Of a stretch of DNA of 39,261 nucleotides, positions 20,753 to 28,264 are shown piece after piece. Origin of the DNA: a virus; the IMG/VR virus record IMGVR_UViG_3300045110_000208, positions 1 through 39,261 of that record; one strand, 5' to 3'. The position numbers were made by a program, and so were the translations under genes. Each line of letters opens with the position of its first letter. Position 1 is the first letter of the stretch. The notes beneath the pieces are model-generated. The model was not told where the DNA came from. It worked only from the letters and a program-made list of their open reading frames with translations, and searched no databases.

Positions 20753-21235
20753 TCAGCCTCGTTTCATGACGGCGCGGCGGAACAGCGCGGCCAGCGGCGA
20801 TGTCACCACGACCCGGCCGCCAGGTACGGCTTTCGCAGCGGCACGCGCGGCGGCGCCAACACCGCCGGGGCTGGCAACGCTCTCATGTGCCACCGCACCG
20901 GATGGTGTGCGGCCCTGCACGACGCGCGGCGCGCCTGATGCAATCGCCTGGCGCTTGCTCTCGGGATAGCCGAGCTGCTTCGCAAGATGCCCCTCGGTCA
21001 CTGTGCGTGCTTTGGCGAACTGCTTGGCCTGCGCCGGCGAGTTGGTCACCAGCGTGCCCTCGGGCCGCGTGGCCTTTACCAGTCCCGCCGGCAGCGTGCG
21101 CGGCACCTTGGTGCCTTTGGCCATGAAGGCCGAGGTCTTGGGACTGCGCGGGTCCGCCACTGCGCCGATCTGCGCCGCCACATCGGCCACCGGTTCCGGC
21201 AGTGTGCCGAGCAGGCCTTGCGACTTACGTGCCAT
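20753..21235 (-). CDS. Basic Ala-rich protein of tail region, 160 aa
   Basis: ATG 21235 overlaps the previous gene by 11 bases. It begins MARKSQGLLGTLPEPVADVA. A central motif RPEGTLVTNSPAQAKQFAKA with LAKQLGYPESK is one I associate with phage virion-region proteins of unknown function. The C-terminus is Ala/Gly-rich and hydrophobic (AAARAAAKAVPGGRVVVTSP). It is probably a minor virion or assembly protein; I cannot be more specific. Confidence 0.6.
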   Translation of the reverse strand: MARKSQGLLGTLPEPVADVAAQIGAVADPRSPKTSAFMAKGTKVPRTLPAGLVKATRPEGTLVTNSPAQAKQFAKARTVTEGHLAKQLGYPESKRQAIASGAPRVVQGRTPSGAVAHESVASPGGVGAAARAAAKAVPGGRVVVTSPLAALFRRAVMKRG

Positions 21236-21602
21236 CGGGGGGCGTCAGTTCTTTGTAAAAGTGGGGGAGCCACGGCCGCCAGCCAGTCTTGGCCGCGACA
21301 CGTCCCCACCCAGGACGCCCGATACCGGTCGCCTTCGTACAGCCATTCTCGATGGCCCATGGGATGATTTCGTGTTCGAGCGCGAGAACATCCCGCAGCT
21401 CTCCCGCCATGAGCCAAAAATGGACGGTCTTTAGAAGTGGATACTCGTCCAGCTCTGTAACGATAACTCCCCCTTCATTCTCCCATAGCTGCGCCTTGCC
21501 GGCCTTGAGCATACTGACCACATCATCGAGTCTGTGGCTCGCGCCGCCATATTCCAGTGCCTTCTGGAGTCGATGGGCCTTCTCGGCTCCCGACAAGCTC
21601 AT
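21225..21602 (-). CDS. GNAT-like acetyltransferase fold protein, 125 aa
   Basis: ATG 21602 overlaps the previous stop (ATGA). The order of segments resembles the phage GNAT-like family: AQLWENEGGVIVTELDEYPL, LKTVHFWLMAGELRDVLALE, HEIIPWAIENGCTKATGIGR, PGWGRVAAKTGWRPW, HFYKEL. The usual acyl-CoA loop is not obvious, so activity is uncertain. Such genes recur in the tail block of podoviruses and may modify a virion or host protein. An earlier start frame (to 21656) lies inside the previous gene. Confidence 0.6.
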   Translation of the reverse strand: MSLSGAEKAHRLQKALEYGGASHRLDDVVSMLKAGKAQLWENEGGVIVTELDEYPLLKTVHFWLMAGELRDVLALEHEIIPWAIENGCTKATGIGRPGWGRVAAKTGWRPWLPHFYKELTPPDGT

Positions 21603-21814
21603 GGCATCACCTGCGTGGTCACCAGCGCCCCGGTCACATCGACCGATACATTCCAACTGCTACCGTCCGGCGCGCGCAGCACGATGGCTCCGAAGCTTGG
21701 CGTCGTGGTCGCGTCTGCCTTGCGATTGATGGCGCTGGCGATTGCCGCCAGCCGCTGCTCGATCGTGCCACTGACCGGCGCAGAGAACGGTGCGGCAGGC
21801 AGCGCGCGCGGCAT
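21599..21814 (-). CDS. Small protein after the gp10-like tail gene, 71 aa
   Basis: ATG 21814 directly follows the TAG of the gene before. Product: MPRALPAAPFSAPVSGTIEQ, RLAAIASAINRKADATTTPS, FGAIVLRAPDGSSWNVSVDV, TGALVTTQVMP. A short helix is followed by a small beta unit (IVLRAPDGSSWNVSVD) of the kind seen at fibre tips and in small tail proteins. Coupled to the GNAT-like gene by ATGA. Function unknown. Confidence 0.6.
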   Translation of the reverse strand: MPRALPAAPFSAPVSGTIEQRLAAIASAINRKADATTTPSFGAIVLRAPDGSSWNVSVDVTGALVTTQVMP

Positions 21815-23416
21815 CTAGCGCTTCCCCGCCTTGGCCAGATCAATGCGGGTGCGACCGACACTGAACGGGGCATCGGCCGTCGCCTCCAACCGCATCCGAA
21901 TACTGCGCCCGGACACCCGCGTATCCATGAGACCTGCATGGACATTCGTGTAGAGCGGCGTCTCGGTTTCCACGCTGTCCCACGGCTGCTCTTTCGCCAG
22001 GAATTTGAACCCGAAATTAGCTGCCAATGTCGGATCGGTCGTGCTGTCGAAGACGAGCTGCTTGACCGCGAAACGAATATCGCCCTCGCCCTGGTTGATG
22101 CTGCCGCTTTCCACGAACACCTCGCCGGCACTGGCGCGCGGCACCCCGTTGTCGGTCCAGCCGGTCTCGTGCTGATACAACGCGCCGCCTGTGCCACCAG
22201 GGCCGAGGCCGCCCAATATCGGATAATCCAGCGTGCCGATGCGATCGCCTGCGGTGCGAGCGCGTGTGCCCAGCAGCCAGTAGCCAGCCACCGAACCAGC
22301 CTGGCCCAAATATACACCTGGCAATACGCCGCTGTAGTTCATCGCGATGTAGCGGTTGCACTCGCCCGAGGCCGAATTTTCATCCGGCCAGTCCCACCAG
22401 ATTTCAGCGAATTGTGGATTGGCCGAGCCGAACAGCCGGCCGATGCTGCTGGCCTTCAGCACGCTGAAAAACCAATTCTTCACATCGCAGCCCAGCACCT
22501 GCACGTTGCCGTTGTAGAGCCAGAAATTCTGCAGGCTCATCCAGGCGACAAAGCCGCCAGCGCCGGCCACCGCGCGCGGTGAGATCGGCCCGCAACCGGC
22601 AGCGATCTGATTGATGCCATACGCATAAGGCGGCCCGACATAGGTCATCAGATGAACATCGTTGGTGGTGAACAGCAGGATGCCCGCAGCCACCTTGCAG
22701 GCGGTCAGGGCGTGGGCGTTGGTGACGAGTTGCTTGGAGCCGGCGAGGTTGGTCACGTCCGGCGTCCAGACCGTCATGTCCTCCTGATCGCTCCAGGCGA
22801 TGCTGCGCGGATCGCCGCCCGCGCCATACAGCACCACCTGGCGCTGATCGGTGACGATGACCCCGCGGTTGCCGACCGGCGCATTGAGCACCTGTGTGGC
22901 TGGCACGGCCGGTGTCGTCGGGTCCCAGGAATACAGGTGCCCGTCCTGGGTCGGCACCACCACGAGCAGCTCCCCGAACGTATCCATCGACCACCAGTCG
23001 GAGATGTTGCCGAGGATGCCGGGCGGTCCGATCGGGCCGCCACTGGCGCTGCTGATGCCGTAGATGCCATCACCGTAGAACCCGAGGCCGTAGCCAGAGG
23101 GATAGCCGGGCGGCAGGATCGGGGGCGCCCCTGTGGGGGTGATGTCGTAGAGCACCTGGGTATCGAAGCAATACGCCCACAGCTTGGTATCGGTGCCATA
23201 CGCCGCCCAGCGCTGATAGCTGTTGTCGTGCCAGGTGAGGACATCACGCGGGGTGTCTGACACCTCGGTGCCCTGCAGCAAAGCATTGCCGCCCACGGGC
23301 ACCATGACGCCGCCACGCCAGCGTATGTTATTTCCGTCGAACCAATGCCCCGATGTCGCCTCGGAGGTTGATTGCCTCACGATGCCGGGTGGTGGTGATT
23401 GGGTAAGCCTAGGCAA
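21815..23416 (-). CDS. P22 gp10-like tail hub/DNA-stabilisation protein, 533 aa
   Basis: The sequence has the repeating beta-propeller character of the P22 gp10 'packaged DNA stabilisation'/nozzle family: SGHWFDGNNIRWRGGVMVPV, DTPRDVLTWHDNSYQRWAAY, ISDWWSMDTFGELLVVVPTQ, DGHLYSWDP, VTDQRQVVLYGAGGDPRSIA, WSDQEDMTVWTP. It closes the short tail below the portal/adaptor and retains DNA. The TTG at 23416 has GGAAG upstream and overlaps the preceding stop by 8 bases. Its presence is good evidence for podovirus morphology. Confidence 0.82.
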   Translation of the reverse strand: MPRLTQSPPPGIVRQSTSEATSGHWFDGNNIRWRGGVMVPVGGNALLQGTEVSDTPRDVLTWHDNSYQRWAAYGTDTKLWAYCFDTQVLYDITPTGAPPILPPGYPSGYGLGFYGDGIYGISSASGGPIGPPGILGNISDWWSMDTFGELLVVVPTQDGHLYSWDPTTPAVPATQVLNAPVGNRGVIVTDQRQVVLYGAGGDPRSIAWSDQEDMTVWTPDVTNLAGSKQLVTNAHALTACKVAAGILLFTTNDVHLMTYVGPPYAYGINQIAAGCGPISPRAVAGAGGFVAWMSLQNFWLYNGNVQVLGCDVKNWFFSVLKASSIGRLFGSANPQFAEIWWDWPDENSASGECNRYIAMNYSGVLPGVYLGQAGSVAGYWLLGTRARTAGDRIGTLDYPILGGLGPGGTGGALYQHETGWTDNGVPRASAGEVFVESGSINQGEGDIRFAVKQLVFDSTTDPTLAANFGFKFLAKEQPWDSVETETPLYTNVHAGLMDTRVSGRSIRMRLEATADAPFSVGRTRIDLAKAGKR

Positions 23417-24134
23417 GACGCGCCGCTTCCAGGTCCGTCACGCGCTCTGCCAGTTCGCGCAGGGCATTAACCACAGCGAGCAGGAGCGGCCCGTGATCCA
23501 TCGCCAGTTGGTCCGGCAGTGTATGCTCGCTGGCTGGCAACCGCTTCACCAGTTCCGGCATCACCGGCTGCGTGGCCTGCGCCGACAGACCGACATAGGT
23601 CACGCCGTCGTCAGTCGTGCCTCCATCGCCGTTGTACTCGTATTGGATGGGCGCCAACTCGCAGACATCGGCAAGCCCTGCGGAGTATGGCCGCACGTTG
23701 CGTTTGGTGCGGTCGTCCGAGGTGATGATCCAAGATGCGCTGCCTGACGGCTTGGTCGCGTTCGGGCCACTGATGGTGAGGTTGCCGCTGGCGTCGAACA
23801 CGAGTTGGGCGGTAGGGACGTTCCAACTAAGTACGCCACTGGCTAGCAACGAGAAATAGCAATTAGGAGAGAGTTGCAGGAGCGCGTTGGCACCTGACGG
23901 CCCCATCGCCATGTTGCTGTTGTTGGCGTAGACGGTCTGGTTAGCGAATATGCTGCCGCCCGCGCTTAGATTGCCGCTAACCCCGCCTCCTGTGATCGGA
24001 AGATATCCGGACGCCAGCGTGTGGATGGCGCTGTCGGCCGCTGTCCAGTTGGCGTTCAACAGGTTGCCCCAGGTGTCCTGATTGCCGCCTATGGTGGGAA
24101 GCGTGAAGCCATAATTTGGGGTGGTGCCGCTCAT
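23409..24134 (-). CDS. Tail fibre with S74 intramolecular chaperone, 241 aa
   Basis: The N-terminus MSGTTPNYGFTLPTIGGNQD TWG..., with N-x-x-W-T-A-A-D-S-A-I, is the short anchoring module of podovirus fibres. Residues 45-60 contain YLPITGGGVSG. The C-terminal 105 residues are a Peptidase_S74 domain: ASWIITSDDRTKRNVRPYSA, GLADVCELAPIQYEYN, VGLSAQATQPVMPELV, then the helical LLAVVNALRELAERVTDLEA. In this family the Ser-Asp pair (ITSDDR) self-cleaves after helping the fibre trimerise. ATGA overlap at the start. This is a short fibre carrying an S74 domain. Confidence 0.8.
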   Translation of the reverse strand: MSGTTPNYGFTLPTIGGNQDTWGNLLNANWTAADSAIHTLASGYLPITGGGVSGNLSAGGSIFANQTVYANNSNMAMGPSGANALLQLSPNCYFSLLASGVLSWNVPTAQLVFDASGNLTISGPNATKPSGSASWIITSDDRTKRNVRPYSAGLADVCELAPIQYEYNGDGGTTDDGVTYVGLSAQATQPVMPELVKRLPASEHTLPDQLAMDHGPLLLAVVNALRELAERVTDLEAARLA

Positions 24135-24454
24135 TTAATGCCTGCTGGCGGCTTTCCGGGCCATGGGATGGGCGGCGTCAACGCTGTCTCAACTGGATCG
24201 TCTGCGGTGGAAATCTTGTAGGTGGCGCCAGCGTCGTACGGCATCAGGACCAGCCAGCCTAAAGGCCCTAAGCCACGCCTGCGCCCCTGCCAACCGACCT
24301 GGCGTATATAATCCTGCCGGTTACCTTCACTCAGCACGCCTTTGGTGCGCACGGGCTGCTTGGCATCGAGCACGTAGAGCGGCTGGCCGCTGCACGCCAC
24401 CCATTGCGGGTTGGGCTGCGCGGTGTTGGACATCGAGCCTGCGAATGTGGCCAT
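24131..24454 (-). CDS. Hypothetical tail-region protein, 107 aa
   Basis: I chose ATG 24454 because AAGGA precedes it; a longer frame begins at 24529. Product: MATFAGSMSNTAQPNPQWVA, CSGQPLYVLDAKQPVRTKGV, LSEGNRQDYIRQVGWQGRRR, GLGPLGWLVLMPYDAGATYK. It looks beta-rich and basic, with no known domain. Located among fibre genes, it may be a baseplate-like or accessory protein. The start region contains TTATCCACA, which I treat as chance. Confidence 0.6.
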   Translation of the reverse strand: MATFAGSMSNTAQPNPQWVACSGQPLYVLDAKQPVRTKGVLSEGNRQDYIRQVGWQGRRRGLGPLGWLVLMPYDAGATYKISTADDPVETALTPPIPWPGKPPAGIK

Positions 24455-24473
24455 GTGGATAATCCTTCCCTGT

Positions 24474-24710
24474 TCAGTCGGTCTCCGCGTGCAGGCGATC
24501 CAGGCCCATCTCATTGCGTCCCACCACATTACCGCGCGTCATCGGCATCTGCGGCTGGCTCTGCTGCTGCAACTGCTGGCCGATGCGGTCGAACAGCGGA
24601 CGCGCGATGCGGTGCGGCAGCTCATTCACCGCCGCCATCACGCTGTTCCACTCCTGCGCGGTGAGCGTGACGGTCAGTGGCTGGTTCGGGCTGATCGGTG
24701 GCATGTCCAT
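24474..24710 (-). CDS. Small helical tail-region protein, 78 aa
   Basis: ATG 24710 with AGGAA upstream. Product: MDMPPISPNQPLTVTLTAQE, WNSVMAAVNELPHRIARPLF, DRIGQQLQQQSQPQMPMTRG. The segment LTAQEWNSVMAAVNELPHRI is typical of small phage proteins encoded after fibre or spike genes. No catalytic motif. Possibly a chaperone for spike assembly, a guess from position. Confidence 0.6.
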   Translation of the reverse strand: MDMPPISPNQPLTVTLTAQEWNSVMAAVNELPHRIARPLFDRIGQQLQQQSQPQMPMTRGNVVGRNEMGLDRLHAETD

Positions 24711-24719
24711 GTCGTGTTC

Positions 24720-27700
24720 CTATGCTCCGTCCACTCGTGTCCATTCGACCGTCGCCACCACGCGCCAGATTGCTGTGTTGCCGGTGGGCGGTGTGAACGT
24801 CAGGCTGTAGCCGCCGTTGGTCGTGTCAGCCGCTTCGGTGATAACAATACCGGTTGTCGTTCCGGCGCCACCGGTTACCGGCGTCCCTACGGCTGTATAG
24901 GCGACCGTGGCGGCAATCCCATTGCGTCGCAACAGACCGAGCGGCTGTGTCCATGTGTAGAAGTTGCTGCCAGCAGTGCCGTCAACGGCGATGAGCCTCA
25001 CAGCCAGCGCATAGGCCGAGTTGCTATAGGTCACATTGACTGTATTAACCGCGCCTGCTGTCAGCGCATCCGCCGTCAGTCGGACAGGAGTAGTATTAGC
25101 GGCGCTGCTGCCACGGATAATCTGGACGCTGTATTGGGCACGCCTGCCCGACGAGATGATCCCGTTGGAGAACGCGAACATCCCGAACAGATCACCAACG
25201 GCCTGATTGCCGAATATCAGGGAATATTGCTGCGAGCAGACATTGTTGATGCCGCCTAGGACCACCGCGCCGCTGGCCGTCGCTGAGTTTCCGCTGCCAC
25301 CGAGCACCACCGAATATTGTGCCGTAGCGGAGTTGCTGATGCCGCCGAGGACGGCGCTTTGATTGCCACTCGCTACCTGAGTGGCGGCTATGCGTGTGGT
25401 CTGTAGGTCAATGGCATTGAAGCCGCGTGCATTGCCGCCCGCAATCGTGCTGTCGGGATACTGCGACACGATCGCCTGCGTGCCACCGGTAAAGCCCAGC
25501 ACGGTCTGGTTGTCGGCGCCGACATAGACCGACGCGCCGACGCCAATGGTAGGAATAGGTGCCGCGTTCTGCCGATCCAAAATGATAAAGCGGTTGGCAG
25601 TCGCAGACTGGGTGAACCCTCCGGTGTCAGTTCCTGCATGCAGCCCGCCATCGGCCGAATGATTGAACACATGATAGCGGGCAGGACCGTTATGCGGGTC
25701 CAGTGAGCCGTTGCAGATCAGCAATCGCCCCGCACCGCCGCCAATCTTCTGCCCGACCAGGTTCTGGTGGAAGTTGTGATCGCTGTTGTTGGCAACGAAG
25801 CCGTGCCCATTGTTGTAGATACAGTTTATCTCATCGAACCAGTTAAGGCTGGTATTGCCCCAGTGCGTGCCTGCGCCGCTGCCAGCGACACTTGAGCCGC
25901 CGATCATCATGAGAGGCGCGGTGGCATTAGCAGCACCAGCCAGCGCATACCCCATAAACCGGACACGCAGATATTGCGTATCGTTGCTGTCGGCCAGGCT
26001 ATCGACCACATCGAACCGCAGCCCCTCACCACCGATCGTCACCGTCTCGGTGCTGGTGGCCGTTGCCTGCGCGGAGGCATTGAAGTGCGTTGCATCGGTG
26101 ATTGATGCCACAAAGGCCCCGGCTGGCAGGCTGGCGCTGACGACACTTTCACCCACTCGCAGCCCTGCGGTGGATGATACGGTGATGGCTTGTGATCCTA
26201 CCGTCAGCGAGGCGCCAGCGTAGGAGACGCCAGCAGGTTCCCAAGCTCCCACCTCTATGGTGGCGTAGCGGACACTCGCGATGACCACGCCCGCCGTCCC
26301 GGCCACCGTGTTGCAGTAGAACAGGATGCCACGCACATTCGTGCCGGACAGCAGCCGACCGCCATCGGTCGGCGCCACTGTCAGCATCCGGTTCTGCGGT
26401 GACCCTGCTGTGACCGGCGCTCCTGTCCACGTCAGGCGTGTCGGCGCCGAGGGCGTGGCACGCACGACGTTGGAGTTCATCAGGAACTCGGCACCCTGAG
26501 ATATTAGCGAGACGTTCTGCTTACTGATCGCCAGCGGCTGGTTCACCATCCCATTGCCGCACGGGAGTTGGACGGTGCCGCCATAGCTGAAGTTGGTCAC
26601 TCTCGACTGGCAGAGGTTGATCGCTGCCTGGATTGCCACGCCGTCGATTTCATCGGTCAACGCGACAGCGTGTGGATACACCGCCTGCGCCGCCGCCAGT
26701 GTCGGATAGTAGGCTGACAGCGGATGCGAATTGCCATCGAACACCGCACCGAAGTCTTTGACGTTGACCACATCGGCTGCACGGTCCTGCGCTGAGCGCG
26801 GCGTCGTGCTGCCGGTCGCCGTATAGTTGACCGGCCCACCGAACACCGTGGCGCCGCCACTCGGCTGCACCGAGAGCGATCCTGCCGTTGACCAGGTAAG
26901 CGCAAGCGTTGCAGTCGATCCGCCACTCAACGCCGGTCCGGGTTGCCCGCCGCCGTTCGATATGACATTGACCGTTGCCGGACCTGTCCCAGTGATATGT
27001 GCCTGCCCCACCAGTGCAACCGTTAACAGGTGGTTGGCGCCATCAACCGTGACGGCCTTCCACTGATTGCCGAGCGTGTCATACATGCCCATTTCTGGGG
27101 ACCAAGCGCCTACGGAGGCGGTCACAGTAGCAGCCGTCACATGGATACGGTTGGTGTCCACCGTCGTCGTAGTGCCGCTTGTGGCAATACTCAGCGCGCC
27201 CAGGTTCATCCCACCCTGGCCGCTGACAGAAAACCCCGGCGCAGTAAACAGGTTGCCAGTGACTTCTACATCTTTCCAGTTCAGAAATCCCTGCGCTGTC
27301 AGCCTCGACAGGCCGGTGCCATGCGCTACATCAACAAACCACCCGGCAGGATCGAGGGGCCATTGTCCCTGCGGGTTGGTCATCAAAAACACCGAGCGCA
27401 TGCCGACGTTCGGCGTAACGACGAGTGGGCCGCTTGGGTTGTCAGGGTCCAGGCTCAGGTTGTTATTCGCGCGGCCAATCAGGAAGAAGCTATCCACCAT
27501 CTGGCCATGCGTCTGATGCCGCGAGGTCAATGCCAGATTGAAGAATGCGACCTGTGTAGCACTTGCGCCGGGATCAACCCGGATGTTCATATTCTGCGCG
27601 ATGGCATCATTATAATTAGTCGCGCCGCTGATGCCTGGAGGGGCGTTATAGGCACCAGGGCCAAACATCGTGAGCGCAGTCGAGATGCAATAATTACTGC

Positions 27701-28253
27701 CCTGACTGGCGTGGTAATTTGTAACGTCAGTGCCGCCTGCATTCTCGGATGCCTGCACGGTGAACGACGCGGCAATACGCCCCATGTGGGTGTTGGCTGG
27801 ATCGACTGCGCCCGGATAAGCACCGGATGTGGTCTGCGCCACCAGCACGTTCAGACCGACACGCCCACCAGTAAAGGCGGGACCGCCGTAGTGATGCTCA
27901 ATGCGGAACGTGTTCGCACCGCTAGCACCCAACGCCGCATTGTCGCCAGTGGTATTGATCCAGTTCTGATGCGCGAATGTGCCGGTGCGAGAGGTGGTGC
28001 CGGTAAAGCTGCCTTGCACCAGGAAGATGGGTGTTTCAGTGCTGGCACCGGCTGGATAACTCATTGGCGAAGGCGGCTGCACGCTGGTAGCCCCGGTCAG
28101 CATGCCCCCGGTCAGCGGCAGGAAGCCAGTCGGCGGTATGACGACGTTGGCACTGGGCGATGCGCGCCACTTCTGGCTGTCCCACACGCGATAGCTGCCA
28201 TCCGGCACGGTGACGACGGTGCCGGTGGCTGGGGTAGTCGGGAAATCGAACAC
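24720..28253 (-). CDS. Tailspike: pectate-lyase fold plus YadA-like repeats, 1177 aa
   Basis: GTG 28253 with AAGGA. Domains: N-terminal linker with GFLPLTGGMLTGATS (about 45-60); a beta-rich middle domain with Thr/Gly repeats; residues about 494-760, a right-handed beta-helix of the Pectate_lyase_3 type (AADVVNVKDFGAVFDGN, VAIQAAINLCQ, GGTVQLPCGNG); residues about 960-1005, YadA/Hep_Hag-like head repeats (SAVLGGISNSATAQYSVVLG, GSGNSATASGAVVLGG); and a C-terminal trimer/attachment domain to 1177. Such spikes bind and often cleave surface polysaccharide. The catalytic acids cannot be assigned by eye. Confidence 0.8.
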   Translation of the reverse strand: MFDFPTTPATGTVVTVPDGSYRVWDSQKWRASPSANVVIPPTGFLPLTGGMLTGATSVQPPSPMSYPAGASTETPIFLVQGSFTGTTSRTGTFAHQNWINTTGDNAALGASGANTFRIEHHYGGPAFTGGRVGLNVLVAQTTSGAYPGAVDPANTHMGRIAASFTVQASENAGGTDVTNYHASQGSNYCISTALTMFGPGAYNAPPGISGATNYNDAIAQNMNIRVDPGASATQVAFFNLALTSRHQTHGQMVDSFFLIGRANNNLSLDPDNPSGPLVVTPNVGMRSVFLMTNPQGQWPLDPAGWFVDVAHGTGLSRLTAQGFLNWKDVEVTGNLFTAPGFSVSGQGGMNLGALSIATSGTTTTVDTNRIHVTAATVTASVGAWSPEMGMYDTLGNQWKAVTVDGANHLLTVALVGQAHITGTGPATVNVISNGGGQPGPALSGGSTATLALTWSTAGSLSVQPSGGATVFGGPVNYTATGSTTPRSAQDRAADVVNVKDFGAVFDGNSHPLSAYYPTLAAAQAVYPHAVALTDEIDGVAIQAAINLCQSRVTNFSYGGTVQLPCGNGMVNQPLAISKQNVSLISQGAEFLMNSNVVRATPSAPTRLTWTGAPVTAGSPQNRMLTVAPTDGGRLLSGTNVRGILFYCNTVAGTAGVVIASVRYATIEVGAWEPAGVSYAGASLTVGSQAITVSSTAGLRVGESVVSASLPAGAFVASITDATHFNASAQATATSTETVTIGGEGLRFDVVDSLADSNDTQYLRVRFMGYALAGAANATAPLMMIGGSSVAGSGAGTHWGNTSLNWFDEINCIYNNGHGFVANNSDHNFHQNLVGQKIGGGAGRLLICNGSLDPHNGPARYHVFNHSADGGLHAGTDTGGFTQSATANRFIILDRQNAAPIPTIGVGASVYVGADNQTVLGFTGGTQAIVSQYPDSTIAGGNARGFNAIDLQTTRIAATQVASGNQSAVLGGISNSATAQYSVVLGGSGNSATASGAVVLGGINNVCSQQYSLIFGNQAVGDLFGMFAFSNGIISSGRRAQYSVQIIRGSSAANTTPVRLTADALTAGAVNTVNVTYSNSAYALAVRLIAVDGTAGSNFYTWTQPLGLLRRNGIAATVAYTAVGTPVTGGAGTTTGIVITEAADTTNGGYSLTFTPPTGNTAIWRVVATVEWTRVDGA

Positions 28254-28264
28254 GTCAGCGGTCC

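Noticed and set aside
24455-24463. Second perfect TTATCCACA (DnaA box) near a tail gene start
   Set aside because: Single isolated copy without iterons or AT-rich patch; it overlaps a ribosome-site/start region and is probably chance.
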